DNA of 64,000 bases from positions 1 to 64,000 of the forward strand of contig NZ_BJVA01000014.1 in the NCBI RefSeq assembly GCF_007988905.1, read 5' to 3'. The stretch comes from Gluconobacter kanchanaburiensis NBRC 103587 (lineage in GTDB: Bacteria; Pseudomonadota; Alphaproteobacteria; Acetobacterales; Acetobacteraceae). The notes under the pieces are model-generated. The model ran no database searches and was not told where the DNA came from. It saw nothing but the letters and a program-made list of their open reading frames with translations. The translations under genes and the position numbers were made by a program. Positions 17,977 to 27,812 of the stretch are shown here, piece by piece (the stretch's first letter is position 1; each line of letters starts with the position of its first letter).

Positions 17977-18330
17977 GCTCAGGGCTCATTGATTTGATTT
18001 CGGAAATCTGATTCAGGCTCTGCAAGGAGACAGAAGATGAGCGACCTGTATTCGCTAAGGGATGACCAAATGGAGCGTCTGTAGCCAACTCTTCCCCAAT
18101 AACCACAGCAAAACCCGCGTTGATGACCGCCGCATGCTGGGCAGCATCATTTTTGTCAACCGCAATGGCCTGCGCTGGCGTGATGCGCCCCCGAAATACG
18201 GCCCACACAAGACGCTCTACAAACACTGGAAGCATCGGAGCTATGATACTGACTGCTTCAGGGACACTCTGAAGGAAAAAGGGATCAGGGCCTGCCTGAT
18301 CCTCTCCCTGACCTTGAAAAGTCTCTAAAG
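17977..18330 (+). mobile_element. Second degenerate IS5-family remnant with internal deletion
   Basis: It begins with GCTCAGGGCTC just after TTAG (17973-17976) and reads MSDLYSLRDDQMERL, then a stop and frameshift, then RMLGSIIFVNRNGLRWRDA and PKYGPHKTLYKHWK. It then jumps to SYDTDCFRDTLKEKGIRACL, skipping the middle of the transposase. The first 44 bases closely match the inverted end of the remnant at 16286. The 3' end has no terminal repeat and borders the aconitase gene. Confidence 0.75.
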
Positions 18331-18358
18331 CCGGCTGAGAATCAGGAAATCCAGTGTC

Positions 18359-21052
18359 TCAGTCTCCTGAAGCCATCCCGCGCAAGACGTAAGGCAGGAT
18401 ACCTCCGTTGCGATAATATTCCGCTTCATCGACCGTATCGACACGACACAGCAGCGGGACATCCAACGTGCTGCCATCCTGACGGGTGACCGTCATGGTC
18501 AGGGTCGCGCGTGGTGTGAGGGTTTCGATGCCGTGGATGGCAATCGTCTCCGTTCCATCCAGCCCTAGCGTCGTGCGTGTTGTGCCCGGCTCAAAGGTCA
18601 GGGGCAGGACGCCCATGCCGACGAGATTGGAGCGGTGGATGCGCTCGAAGCTTTCGGCGACGACGGCCTTGATGCCCAGGAGACGCGTGCCCTTTGCGGC
18701 CCAGTCACGAGACGAGCCCATTCCGTATTCCTTGCCGCCGAACACCACGAGCGGTACGTCGTCCTGAGCGTAACGGCTGGCGGCATCATAGATGGACATT
18801 TGTACGCCGTCCGGCTGATGCAGCGTGACGCCGCCTTCAGTTCCCGGTGCCATCTCGTTGCGGATGCGGATATTGGCGAAAGTCCCCCGAACCATGACGC
18901 GGTCATTGCCGCGGCGTGAGCCGTAGGAATTGAAATCCTTCACCGCGACCTGCCCTTCCTGAAGATAGACGCCTGCAGGCGAAGAGGCCGCAATCGCACC
19001 AGCCGGGGAGATGTGGTCGGTCGTGATGTTATCGCCCAGAAGCGCCAGAATCCGCGCGCCGGCAATGTCCTTGGTCGGCGCGGGCTCGGCGGTCAGACCA
19101 TCGAAATAGGGCGGGTTCTGCACATAGGTTGAGCCCGGCTGCCAGTTATAGGTCGCCGAAGTGCTGGCCGAGGCTAGAGCCTGCCACTCCTTGGTACCTT
19201 CCGTGATGTGGCTGTAACGCTCGACGAAGGCTTCGCGCGTGACGGCAGAGCCGACGAGTTCTGCGATTTCGTGATTGGTTGGCCAGATATCGCGCAGATG
19301 AACCGGTGTGCCGTCAGGTGCATGTCCCAGTACGGCCGTCGTGATATCTTCGCGCATCGTCCCCAGCAGCGCATAGGCGACAACGAGCGGAGGGCTTGCG
19401 AGATAATTGGCGCGGACGTTGGGCGAAATGCGGCCCTCGAAGTTCCGGTTGCCGGACAGGACGGAGGTTGCGACCAGACCATTGCCTTCAATGGCGTCCA
19501 CAAGTTCCTTCGCCAGCGGGCCGGAATTGCCGATGCAGGTCGTGCAGCCATAGCCGACTGTCTCGAAGCCCAGCGCGTCCAGATCGGCGCTCAGATTGGC
19601 GCGATCCAGATAATCCGTGACGACCTGCGATCCCGGCGCGAGCGACGTCTTCACCCAGGGTTTCGGCATCAGGCCAAGCGCGCGGGCCTTGCGGGCGACC
19701 AGTCCGGCGGCAACCAGAACGGCCGGGTTGGACGTGTTGGTGCAGGACGTGATGGCGGCAATGACAATGGAGCCATGCCCGACCGCATACTCCGTCCCAG
19801 CGACAGGAGCGGTCTTGTGGATATCGCCTGGCTTGACGCCGAGCGTCTCCGTCAGGGCTTTTTCAAAAGCCGGGGTGGCGGCGGCGAGTTCAATCCGGTC
19901 CTGCGGGCGCTTGGGTCCGGAAATGCATGGCGTAACCGTAGCCAGATCCAGCGTCAGAACGTCCGAGAACACCGGCTCCGGCGTGGAGGCATCGCGGAAC
20001 ATGCCCTGTGCGCGCAGCCATGCTTCGGTCAGCGCAATGCGATGCTCGTCACGGCCGGTCTGGCGCAGATAGTCCAGCGCCAGCGCATCCACGGGGAAAA
20101 AGCCGCAGGTCGCGCCATATTCCGGGGCCATGTTTGCGATGGTCGCACGATCCGCGACGGGCAGATGATCCAGCGCCGGGCCGAAAAACTCTACAAACTT
20201 GCCGACCACGCCCTTGGTCCGCAGCATCTGCGTGACCGTCAGCACCAGATCGGTCGCGGTCGTGCCTTCCGGCAGACGCCCGTCCATGCGGAAGCCTACG
20301 ACATCGGGGATGAGCATGGAAATCGGCTGTCCGAGCATGGCAGCTTCGGCCTCGATCCCACCAACGCCCCAGCCCAGAACGCCCAGACCATTGACCATGG
20401 TCGTGTGGGAATCCGTGCCATACAGCGTATCGGGATAGGCGTAGGTGACGTCGCCGACCGTTCCAGTCCAGACGACCTGGGACAGATATTCCAGATTGAC
20501 CTGATGACAGATGCCAGCACCCGGCGGGACGACGCGGAACTGGTCAAACGCCTCCTGCCCCCAGCGCAGGAACGCATAACGTTCGCTATTACGCTCGAAT
20601 TCCAGCGCGACGTTCTGCTGGAGCGCGTCCTTGCGTCCGGCGACGTCCACCATCACGGAATGATCGATCACCAGATCGACGGGGACGAGGGGATTGACCT
20701 TCTGCGGATCACCACCAAGTGAGACGATGCCGTCGCGCATGGCCGCCAGATCGACGACGGCCGGAACGCCGGTGAAATCCTGCATCAGGATGCGCGCGGG
20801 CTTGAACGGGACTTCCTGCGTCGAGTGCGCGGTTTTCGTCCAGTCTACGATCGCCTGCGCGTCCTCGACGCGATAGGTCGAGCCATCCGTAAAACGCAGG
20901 ACATTTTCGAGCAGCACCTTCAGGCTGACGGGTAGGCGCGAAATGTCGCCCAGCTTTTCAGCGGCGACAGGCAGAGAAAAATAGCGATAGGAGCGCCCCT
21001 CAATCGAGATGTCGCGCTGGCAGTCCAGAAGGTCGTGTCCAACCTGTTTCAT
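18359..21052 (-). CDS. acnA: Aconitate hydratase A
   Basis: An 897-residue cytosolic [4Fe-4S] enzyme that interconverts citrate and isocitrate. Cluster cysteines occur in AITSCTNTSNP near residue 437 and in GYGCTTCIGNSG near 503-506. The swivel domain shows RILALLGDNITTDHISPAG near 680 and GSSRDWAAKGTRLLG near 778. Length is normal for AcnA. The isocitrate dehydrogenase gene lies just upstream on the same strand with a 47-bp gap, so both are probably one transcript. This gives the citrate-to-oxoglutarate branch for glutamate synthesis in organisms with an incomplete cycle. Confidence 0.97.
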   Translation of the reverse strand: MKQVGHDLLDCQRDISIEGRSYRYFSLPVAAEKLGDISRLPVSLKVLLENVLRFTDGSTYRVEDAQAIVDWTKTAHSTQEVPFKPARILMQDFTGVPAVVDLAAMRDGIVSLGGDPQKVNPLVPVDLVIDHSVMVDVAGRKDALQQNVALEFERNSERYAFLRWGQEAFDQFRVVPPGAGICHQVNLEYLSQVVWTGTVGDVTYAYPDTLYGTDSHTTMVNGLGVLGWGVGGIEAEAAMLGQPISMLIPDVVGFRMDGRLPEGTTATDLVLTVTQMLRTKGVVGKFVEFFGPALDHLPVADRATIANMAPEYGATCGFFPVDALALDYLRQTGRDEHRIALTEAWLRAQGMFRDASTPEPVFSDVLTLDLATVTPCISGPKRPQDRIELAAATPAFEKALTETLGVKPGDIHKTAPVAGTEYAVGHGSIVIAAITSCTNTSNPAVLVAAGLVARKARALGLMPKPWVKTSLAPGSQVVTDYLDRANLSADLDALGFETVGYGCTTCIGNSGPLAKELVDAIEGNGLVATSVLSGNRNFEGRISPNVRANYLASPPLVVAYALLGTMREDITTAVLGHAPDGTPVHLRDIWPTNHEIAELVGSAVTREAFVERYSHITEGTKEWQALASASTSATYNWQPGSTYVQNPPYFDGLTAEPAPTKDIAGARILALLGDNITTDHISPAGAIAASSPAGVYLQEGQVAVKDFNSYGSRRGNDRVMVRGTFANIRIRNEMAPGTEGGVTLHQPDGVQMSIYDAASRYAQDDVPLVVFGGKEYGMGSSRDWAAKGTRLLGIKAVVAESFERIHRSNLVGMGVLPLTFEPGTTRTTLGLDGTETIAIHGIETLTPRATLTMTVTRQDGSTLDVPLLCRVDTVDEAEYYRNGGILPYVLRGMASGD

Positions 21053-21099
21053 GATGGGAATGTTCCTCGGAGGGCTGTCATTAGAGTGGGGGCAGAAAA

Positions 21100-22122
21100 T
21101 TACTGGATGGCACGTAGAAGGGCCTGCGTGACGTCCTGCGTGGTGGCCTTGCCGCCCAGATCGCGCGTGCGAAGACCCTCGACCTGAAGGATCTGCTTCA
21201 TGCCGCCGTCCAGCCGCTTGGACAGATCCTGCCGTCCGACATGCGCCAGCATCATGCTACCGGCCATCATCAGCGCCAGCGGATTGGCGATGCCCTGTCC
21301 GGCAATGTCCGGCGCAGAGCCATGGACGGCTTCGAAAATGCCCATTTTCTCGCCAATATTCGCGCCAGGCGCCATGCCCAGGCCGCCCACGAGACCCGCC
21401 GTCAGATCGGACAGGATATCACCAAACAGATTGGTCGTAACGATAACGTCATAATTCTCCGGACGGATGACGAGTTCCATCGCGCAGGCGTCAACGATGC
21501 GTTCTTCTAGGGCCACGCGGCCTTCATATTCCGCAGCGACCTTGCGACCTTCATGCAGGAACAGACCGCTCAGGATTTTCAGGATATTCGCCTTGTGGAC
21601 GAGCGTGACCTTCTTACGGTTGTTCTTGATGGCATATTCGAAGGCGAAGCGGACAATCCGATTGCATTCGGCGCGGGTATTGAACCCGGCGCCATACGCC
21701 ACGGCTTCCGGGTCCCCATCCACGGCCATATAATGCTCCATCGCGGCATACAGGCCTTCGATGTTCTCGCGGATCACGACCAGATCGACGTTCTCGTAAC
21801 GGCCGCCGGGCACGATCGTCTGGGTCGGGCGCACGTTGGCATACAGATCGAACGCCTGACGCAGCGTGACATTGATGGAGCGGAAACCCTTGCCGACGGG
21901 GGTGGTCAGCGGACCTTTCAGCACAAGGCCAGTACGGCGGATACTATCGAGCGTAGCTTCGGGAAGGGCGGTTCCGTACTGATCGAACGCACCTACGCCT
22001 GCGCTCTGGTGATCCCAGAGAAAGGGGGCTTCAAGGGCCTCCATGACGGTCGTGACCGACTGCATGATTTCCGGGCCAATTCCGTCACCGGCGATGAGTG
22101 TGGCGGGAATGGTCTTGGTCAT
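21100..22122 (-). CDS. NAD+-type isocitrate dehydrogenase
   Basis: A 340-residue beta-decarboxylating dehydrogenase. The start [19 protein letters not shown] at ATG 22122 has AGGAA upstream; the frame is open to 22143. Substrate residues lie in the [16 protein letters not shown] stretch near 85-100. The second site is [16 protein letters not shown] near 230, and [18 protein letters not shown] near 260 forms the cofactor loop. The length fits NAD-dependent homo-oligomeric IDH rather than the longer NADP type. It sits upstream of acnA and opposite a LysR gene. Confusion with 3-isopropylmalate or tartrate dehydrogenase is possible but the neighbour favours IDH. Confidence 0.88.
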   Translation of the reverse strand: MTKTIPATLIAGDGIGPEIMQSVTTVMEALEAPFLWDHQSAGVGAFDQYGTALPEATLDSIRRTGLVLKGPLTTPVGKGFRSINVTLRQAFDLYANVRPTQTIVPGGRYENVDLVVIRENIEGLYAAMEHYMAVDGDPEAVAYGAGFNTRAECNRIVRFAFEYAIKNNRKKVTLVHKANILKILSGLFLHEGRKVAAEYEGRVALEERIVDACAMELVIRPENYDVIVTTNLFGDILSDLTAGLVGGLGMAPGANIGEKMGIFEAVHGSAPDIAGQGIANPLALMMAGSMMLAHVGRQDLSKRLDGGMKQILQVEGLRTRDLGGKATTQDVTQALLRAIQ

Positions 22123-22215
22123 GGCGCGTTCCTGTTCGGTCAAGGGATGTGTCTGTGACGCGGCGGACCTTAAAGAAGTTTCGTGTCAGCACCAATGTTT
22201 GCCGAAAGGTTTCAT

Positions 22216-22232
22216 CATACTTTAAAGGTATG
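22216..22232. promoter_or_regulatory. Possible LysR operator next to the IDH/aconitase regulator
   Basis: CATACTTTAAAGGTATG has inverted arms CATAC/GTATG, and contains a T-N11-A core (22218-22230). It ends 2 bp before the LysR ATG and 94 bp upstream of icd. This position suits autoregulation. Prediction rests on shape only. Confidence 0.35.
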
Positions 22233-22234
22233 GA

Positions 22235-23161
22235 ATGATCGAACTTCGCCACCTTCATGCTGTTGTCGCCATTGCGGAAGAACGCAACCTGACACGCGCC
22301 GCAGAGCGTCTCGGAATCCAGCAGCCTCCCCTCACCCGCCTCCTTCGGGGCATGGAACAGGAACTTGGGGTCCAGCTTTTCGAGCGCCATGCAAGAGGAA
22401 TGCGCCTGACCACAGCGGGACGGAGCATGCTCAAAGGGGCGTATGATGTCATCGCGCGTATGAATGAGACGGTGGAGGATGTCCGACGTATTGTAAGAGG
22501 CGAAGCAGGCGAACTCTCGATCGGCTTCACCAACTCCGCACTCTGTCACCCCAGCCTACCGGACATGCTGGGGCAGTTCCGTGAAACATGGCCGGATGTG
22601 GGGCTGACGCTGACGGAAGGCAATTCCAGCCAGCTTCTCGAAGCCCTGCGCGACGATACAGTAGATGTCGCTTTTGTCAGAACGTCTATCCCCTATGTTT
22701 CGGACGTCATGGTCGAACTGATCGTCGAAGAGCCAATGGTAGTCGCGGTCCCCCGCACCCATCCGCTTGCAAACAAGGCTTTGACAGAGGGGATCAGACT
22801 TACCGAACTCGAAAACGAGGACTTCATCCTGTATCAGAGCCAGTACAATAACGGGCTTTACAAAACGATCGTCGATGCGTGTCTGGGAGCGGGTTTTACA
22901 CCACGCATCCGGCAGAAAGGCCCGCAGCTTCTCGCGGCTCTCAACCTCGTGGCGGGCGGTCTCGGCCTCTCCCTCGTCCCGCAATCCATGCAGCAGCACC
23001 ATGCCGGACAGATCGCCTATCTACCCCTTTCATCCCGTACGGCTCTGACGGCTCCACTCTATCTTGTGTTCCGTTCCGTGCGGATGACGGGCGCCAAACT
23101 TTATTTCATCCATCAGGCCCGGCGCATCCGGCAGACTTACGGTCCGGGTAAAGCGCAATAA
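22235..23161 (+). CDS. LysR family regulator, divergent to icd-acnA
   Basis: A 308-residue regulator. Residues 1-60 form the HTH (MIELRHLHAVVAIAEERNLT, then IQQPPLTRLLRGMEQELGVQ). The effector domain starts near residue 91 with GELSIGFTNSALCHP and resembles the CatR/BenM-like or AlsR-like group. It is transcribed away from the IDH/aconitase operon with a 112-bp gap, so it may adjust that branch to organic-acid supply. That link is inference from position only. Confidence 0.92.
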   Translation: MIELRHLHAVVAIAEERNLTRAAERLGIQQPPLTRLLRGMEQELGVQLFERHARGMRLTTAGRSMLKGAYDVIARMNETVEDVRRIVRGEAGELSIGFTNSALCHPSLPDMLGQFRETWPDVGLTLTEGNSSQLLEALRDDTVDVAFVRTSIPYVSDVMVELIVEEPMVVAVPRTHPLANKALTEGIRLTELENEDFILYQSQYNNGLYKTIVDACLGAGFTPRIRQKGPQLLAALNLVAGGLGLSLVPQSMQQHHAGQIAYLPLSSRTALTAPLYLVFRSVRMTGAKLYFIHQARRIRQTYGPGKAQ

Positions 23162-23170
23162 CGTCTGGGA

Positions 23171-24262
23171 TCAGGAGTTCGGCGGCAAAGACGGAGTCTC
23201 CGTCCGGGAATCACTGATCCAGCTCTTGGTCAGGGTATAGGCCACGGACAGGACCAGCGGACCGATGAAAATTCCGACCAGTCCGAGGCCCCCAAGACCG
23301 CCAATGACGCCGAGCATGATGAGAATGAGCGGAATATCAGCCTGCTTGCGGATCAGGAACGGGCGCAGGACGTTATCAATGATGATCGTTATGATCGTCA
23401 CAACCAACAGAAGCACCGCAGGCATCAGCCCCTGATCAAAATAGACCCAGATCACGGCCGGGATCAGGATGACCCCCGGACCGGCCTGTAGCAGGCAGAC
23501 CATGAAAGTGAGCGCTGTCAGAATACTGACCCATGGTGCACCCGCGAGTTTCAGTCCGATCCCCGCAACCACGGCCTCCACAACCGCAGTTACCGTAACA
23601 CCGAATGCAACACCCCGGATGGTATAAGCGGCGAGCTGAAGCATCTCCCGCCCCCGGCTACCCGCCAGAATGGTCACCAGACTGTCTGCCACCCCAATCG
23701 CCGATTCAGCGCGCATAAGAAGCACGCCCAGAATGATCAGTGTAAGCACGAACTGAAGAGCAAGAAGGCTGAAACTTCCCGCATAGGCCAGAAATGTGTG
23801 GATCAGGGTCTCCGGAGACGGCACGACCTGCCTGACCATTTCCGGAAACTGCATATGTTGCATCCGTGTCCAGAACGGACCGACATGCGGTCCGATCAAC
23901 GGCAGCCGCGCAAGCCATGCGGGTTCATCCGGTAGACGAAGAGTGGGCAAAGACGAAACAAGGGCGGCAATATCGCCGAAATGACTTGAAACCGTTGTGA
24001 TGGCAAGCCAGAGCGGCAGGATGAACAGCACCATCGCAATCAGAATGGTCAGGGAAACGGCGGCTCGCCGGCTGTTTCCAACACAGGCCTGAAGCCGGCG
24101 CAGCATGGGCCAGGTCGTAACCGCGATCGTGACGGCCCAGATCGTTGCTGGCAGGAATGGCCGGAGGATCCAGATCGCGCTGATAACAATACCGCAGGCC
24201 AGCAGGGCGACCAGAACGGAGCGGGTGCTGTCCTGCGGACCGTTCTGGAAAAGATCTGACAT
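23171..24262 (-). CDS. AI-2E/PerM family membrane permease
   Basis: A 363-residue inner-membrane protein with about eight hydrophobic segments (first near residues 17-45, last near 310-345). The family motif GIFIGPLVLSVAYTLTKSW near 325-345 and IDNVLRPFLIRKQADIPLIL near 290 fit the AI-2E transporter superfamily. Members are linked to autoinducer-2 export, Na+/H+ exchange or unknown substrates, so the name does not fix the role. It converges with the LysR gene with a 9-bp gap. The last ten residues are Pro/Ser-rich and hydrophilic. Confidence 0.85.
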   Translation of the reverse strand: MSDLFQNGPQDSTRSVLVALLACGIVISAIWILRPFLPATIWAVTIAVTTWPMLRRLQACVGNSRRAAVSLTILIAMVLFILPLWLAITTVSSHFGDIAALVSSLPTLRLPDEPAWLARLPLIGPHVGPFWTRMQHMQFPEMVRQVVPSPETLIHTFLAYAGSFSLLALQFVLTLIILGVLLMRAESAIGVADSLVTILAGSRGREMLQLAAYTIRGVAFGVTVTAVVEAVVAGIGLKLAGAPWVSILTALTFMVCLLQAGPGVILIPAVIWVYFDQGLMPAVLLLVVTIITIIIDNVLRPFLIRKQADIPLILIMLGVIGGLGGLGLVGIFIGPLVLSVAYTLTKSWISDSRTETPSLPPNS

Positions 24263-24332
24263 GTCATCGCCCTCGGGTCTGAAAATGAAATCCTATGAAA
24301 CATGTATCAGGGATATGGCCCGGGGCGAACCG

Positions 24333-25250
24333 TCAGGGTGCAACCGAATTTGCGCTGAGAATATCGCGCCACAGATCGAACGCCGCAGGCATCAGCCGAC
24401 GTCCAGCCCGGATCGCAACATAACGCTCGAATGTATTGGCAATCGGATGATCTAGCGGGACGGCGCAGACACGGTTGAGATCGACATAATCCTGCGCGGC
24501 CCCTTTCGTCATGAAGGCAACCCCAAGATTATGCGCCACAAGCGACAGGGCGGTTCCAAACAGATCACAGCGGAACGCTGGGAAATAGGTGAGCTGCCGG
24601 TCTTCGAGAATGGCATCTACATAGGTCTGGGCGGCAAAATGCGGCTGAAAGAAAATCAGCGGACTGGCCACCACGTCTTCCATCGTAACTTTTTCCCTCC
24701 GGGCTAGAGGATGAGTTACGGGCAAAATCGCACATAACGGTTCAGTCTGGAACGGGCGGGCATTCAGAATGGGATCCCGTGCCGCCCCGGCATAGATACA
24801 GACATCCACTTCATCATCGCGGACCATCTGGACAAGTCGCGGAAGGGGAGCTGTACGAATTTCGATCGTAACGCCGGGATGACTGGCAGCAAACCTGTGC
24901 AGGACCGTCTTGACCAGCACGCTCACAATGCCCTCGCCGCTCCCGATCGTCACATGCCCGCGTTCGAGATTACGGTATTCCTGAAGACTGCTCTGGAAGC
25001 GGCGCGTAAGACGGGCCCGTTCCCGGGCGTAGTTACAGACGACTTCACCCATTTCCGTAAGCGCGGTTACACGTCCCCTTTTCATCAGGAGACTGAGGGC
25101 AAGCTGGTTTTCCAGAGCCGCGATCTGACGACTGATGGTCGAAGCGTTGACGCCGGTCGCTGTCGCTGCGGACCGGATGCTGCCAAAGCGCGCCACCGCG
25201 TCCAGATACTCCAGGGTCCGTTCACTCAGTTCGTGACCGCCAAACATCAT
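24333..25250 (-). CDS. LysR family regulator of the TonB-receptor/MFS/M20 locus
   Basis: About 305 residues. The HTH is ERTLEYLDAVARFGSIRSAA, followed by NASTISRQIAALENQLALSL. The effector domain begins near residue 95 with GHVTIGSGEGIVSVLVKTVL. ATG 25250 or 25247 is preferred because GGAGAG lies just upstream; the frame is open to 25277. It is divergent from the TonB-dependent receptor gene with a 165-bp gap, which suggests it controls that receptor and the genes behind it. Confidence 0.88.
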   Translation of the reverse strand: MMFGGHELSERTLEYLDAVARFGSIRSAATATGVNASTISRQIAALENQLALSLLMKRGRVTALTEMGEVVCNYARERARLTRRFQSSLQEYRNLERGHVTIGSGEGIVSVLVKTVLHRFAASHPGVTIEIRTAPLPRLVQMVRDDEVDVCIYAGAARDPILNARPFQTEPLCAILPVTHPLARREKVTMEDVVASPLIFFQPHFAAQTYVDAILEDRQLTYFPAFRCDLFGTALSLVAHNLGVAFMTKGAAQDYVDLNRVCAVPLDHPIANTFERYVAIRAGRRLMPAAFDLWRDILSANSVAP

Positions 25251-25287
25251 GTCTCTCCGTTGCATGGAACGCAACATTCTTGTTCTT

Positions 25288-25298
25288 CATACGGTATG
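25288..25298. promoter_or_regulatory. Short palindrome in the LysR/TonB receptor promoter region
   Basis: CATACGGTATG is a perfect 11-bp palindrome centred between two divergent genes (38 bp from the LysR start). The arms CATAC/GTATG also occur at 22216-22232. It may be the LysR site. Confidence 0.35.
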
Positions 25299-25415
25299 GA
25301 TTCAATCGATTTTTTAATATTCCAATTAGGCAACGAGTTGAGGTTCCCTTCCATTCCGGCGGGAGCAGTCACAACCCACTCGTTGAAACCGATGGGCCCG
25401 TAAAGGAGGCTTTTC

Positions 25416-27761
25416 ATGGTGCTGCGTGCTCTTTCCCGGACTTACAAACTGACAACCGCGCTGGCATTCGGCACAGTCAGCACGACTCTTTTTCCCGCTG
25501 AGGCTGCACAGAGACATTCCGTGCATCCCCTGCGACACGCCTCCGCAAAAGGGGCGACAAATACGACTGCTGCTGCGCGGCACAGAAATGCGGGCCATGC
25601 AACATCACGAGCGGCAACTGACACCGAAACAATCCGGGTCTCGGTTCGCAGGTTGCCAACACGTTTCAACACCGAACAACATGTCGGTTCGTCAACGACG
25701 ATGATCAGTTCAGAGACCCTTCAGCAGCGCGCTGTGATCACCACGACTGATATCCAGAAACTCGCGCCCAATCTCCAGATCGAAAGTCAGTACGGCTCCA
25801 GCGCCCTGAATTTCCATCTTCGCGGGGTGGGTTTCAATGACCTGACCATGAACAATACACCATCCGTCATGCCTTATATCGATGGCGTGGCTTACTCCAT
25901 CTCTTCCATGACTTCAGGACCGCTCTTCGATATCGACAGCATTGGCGTCGATCCGGGACCTTCAGGTTTCACGCACGGCCAGACCACGACAGGCGGCGAG
26001 GTCCGCATCACGACAAAGGCTCCGGAGAAACAGTTTCACGCCGGCATTTCCGAAGATTTCGCGTCTTATAACAGAAGCAAAACGGATGCCTTCGTCACCG
26101 GTTCCATCACGCATAACCTGCAATACCGTCTTGCGGCGGAACTACTCGAGGATGGCGGCTATTACCGGAACCGCGATACCGGACAGTCGCTTGGCAACCA
26201 GCATACCGGAGCAATTCGCGGCAAACTCGCCTGGCAGCCGGATGAAAATACCGATGTCAATCTGACCGGATACTGGTCCCTGAACCGTTCAGAAGCACCC
26301 GGCTTTCGCATCAACAACAATCTTTCGGCCTATGCCGGACAGTACGGACGTGATCTCGGCTATTACCAGACAGGCTGGGACATCAAACCCGCTTTCGCAA
26401 AGCTCATCGGCTATCACGACACGAAACCAGATTTTAATGACCTGAACTGGGGCTTTCATCTGGCGATGGCGCACCGTTTCCGCTTCGGACAGCTCGACGT
26501 TTCCAGCGCCTATGATGCCGTGCAACTGCACGAATATCAGGATCAGGACGGCATGCTCTATGCAACGGCGGACAATTACCGCACCCAGGTCGCAAACTCC
26601 TTCACGCAGGAAGTCAGCCTGCATAACCTCAAAGACAGCCCGAGCCGTTTCACATGGGACGCCGGTCTGTATTACAACCGGGTGATGCAGAAGCAGAACA
26701 ATTACTACGACTTCACCGATTATGCTCTGCGTGGATATCTGTCGGAAACGAGCTTCAGTTCGCCACAGGAAACATTCAACCAGTATGTAACTCTGGGCTA
26801 CAAGGTTCTGAAGAACCTGCGCTTCGTGGGAAGCATTGCCCATGAATCGGACTCAAGGCAGCTTGTCGATCTGACGACAATCCATGTCGGACACAACGAT
26901 CTCAACTTCGGAACCCATGGGGCGCTGGCCAACCAGTTCACCGGCAAGATCGGTGTCGAATATCAGGCAACACCGACCAGTCTGTTCTACGCGGATATCC
27001 GCAAAGGCATGAAGCCGGGTGGTTTTACCGCCAACAATACGGTCGTGGCGCAACAGGCCCAGCCCATCAAGCCCGAGACAATTCTGGCGTATGAGATCGG
27101 CACGAAGAACGACTTCTTCTCCCACCGTCTCCGTCTGAATGCCGCCGCCTTCTATTACGATTATCGCGACCAGCAGGTCCTCGGGAACATCGTCGTTCCC
27201 AGCTATGGCTCCGTCGGCTCCTATGTCAGCGTTCCGCGCTCGACGATCTGGGGTGTTGAAGGCTCCATGGAGGCACATCCGACCCGGGACCTGACCCTGA
27301 CGCAGGTCGTAGGATACCAGCGCGGCGTCTATGACCAGTTCCATTCGATCAACGCGACACAGGTGAACGCCTATTACGCCAAGACCGGCATCTGGCAGGC
27401 CTTTTACAGCGACTATCATGGCGTCGACAGCGGCATCCCGAAAATTTCGATGAACGGATCCGCCATTTACACCTTCCATGTTCTTCCGCGGTATCATGTC
27501 CTGTTCGACGTCGATTACTCCTATCGCGGCGCCGAAGGTCTCATTCCCGGAAATCCACCGTACAGGACCGTTCCGGCCTATTTCCTTCTGAATTCTTTCC
27601 TGACCTTCGAGCCCAATTCAAAAAAATGGTCCGCCACGATCTATTCGACCAATCTCGCCAACCGGAAATATGATCTGACGCGCTCCCAGGCCACGAACGT
27701 CCAGACCGCCATTTCGGGTCCGCCTCGTTTCATTGGCGGCCGTGTGAATTACAATTTCTGA
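25416..27761 (+). CDS. TonB-dependent outer-membrane receptor
   Basis: A 781-residue receptor. ATG 25416 follows AAAGGAGG. A signal peptide ends near residue 32 (FPAEAA). Residues 70-180 form the plug (MISSETLQQRAVITTTDIQ near 90 and FHLRGVGFNDLTMNNTPSV near 130). The barrel ends with the aromatic C-terminal strand GGRVNYNF. A His/Ala/Thr-rich linker lies between the signal peptide and plug. Energy from TonB-ExbB drives import. It leads a locus with an MFS symporter and an M20 peptidase, so the ligand may be an organic acid, amino-acid conjugate or peptide-like molecule rather than a metal chelate. Confidence 0.93.
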   Translation: MVLRALSRTYKLTTALAFGTVSTTLFPAEAAQRHSVHPLRHASAKGATNTTAAARHRNAGHATSRAATDTETIRVSVRRLPTRFNTEQHVGSSTTMISSETLQQRAVITTTDIQKLAPNLQIESQYGSSALNFHLRGVGFNDLTMNNTPSVMPYIDGVAYSISSMTSGPLFDIDSIGVDPGPSGFTHGQTTTGGEVRITTKAPEKQFHAGISEDFASYNRSKTDAFVTGSITHNLQYRLAAELLEDGGYYRNRDTGQSLGNQHTGAIRGKLAWQPDENTDVNLTGYWSLNRSEAPGFRINNNLSAYAGQYGRDLGYYQTGWDIKPAFAKLIGYHDTKPDFNDLNWGFHLAMAHRFRFGQLDVSSAYDAVQLHEYQDQDGMLYATADNYRTQVANSFTQEVSLHNLKDSPSRFTWDAGLYYNRVMQKQNNYYDFTDYALRGYLSETSFSSPQETFNQYVTLGYKVLKNLRFVGSIAHESDSRQLVDLTTIHVGHNDLNFGTHGALANQFTGKIGVEYQATPTSLFYADIRKGMKPGGFTANNTVVAQQAQPIKPETILAYEIGTKNDFFSHRLRLNAAAFYYDYRDQQVLGNIVVPSYGSVGSYVSVPRSTIWGVEGSMEAHPTRDLTLTQVVGYQRGVYDQFHSINATQVNAYYAKTGIWQAFYSDYHGVDSGIPKISMNGSAIYTFHVLPRYHVLFDVDYSYRGAEGLIPGNPPYRTVPAYFLLNSFLTFEPNSKKWSATIYSTNLANRKYDLTRSQATNVQTAISGPPRFIGGRVNYNF

Positions 27762-27812
27762 TGCTGCAGAACACACCACGGAACACAGTCGCCAACCAGA
27801 AGGCCCCCCTGA

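Noticed and set aside
19208-20722. 504-residue plus-strand frame opposite aconitase
   Set aside because: Long antisense frame in GC-rich coding DNA; the aconitase frame carries all motifs.
23171-24262. Calling this a true autoinducer-2 exporter
   Set aside because: The family name is historical and no other quorum-sensing gene is in the window.
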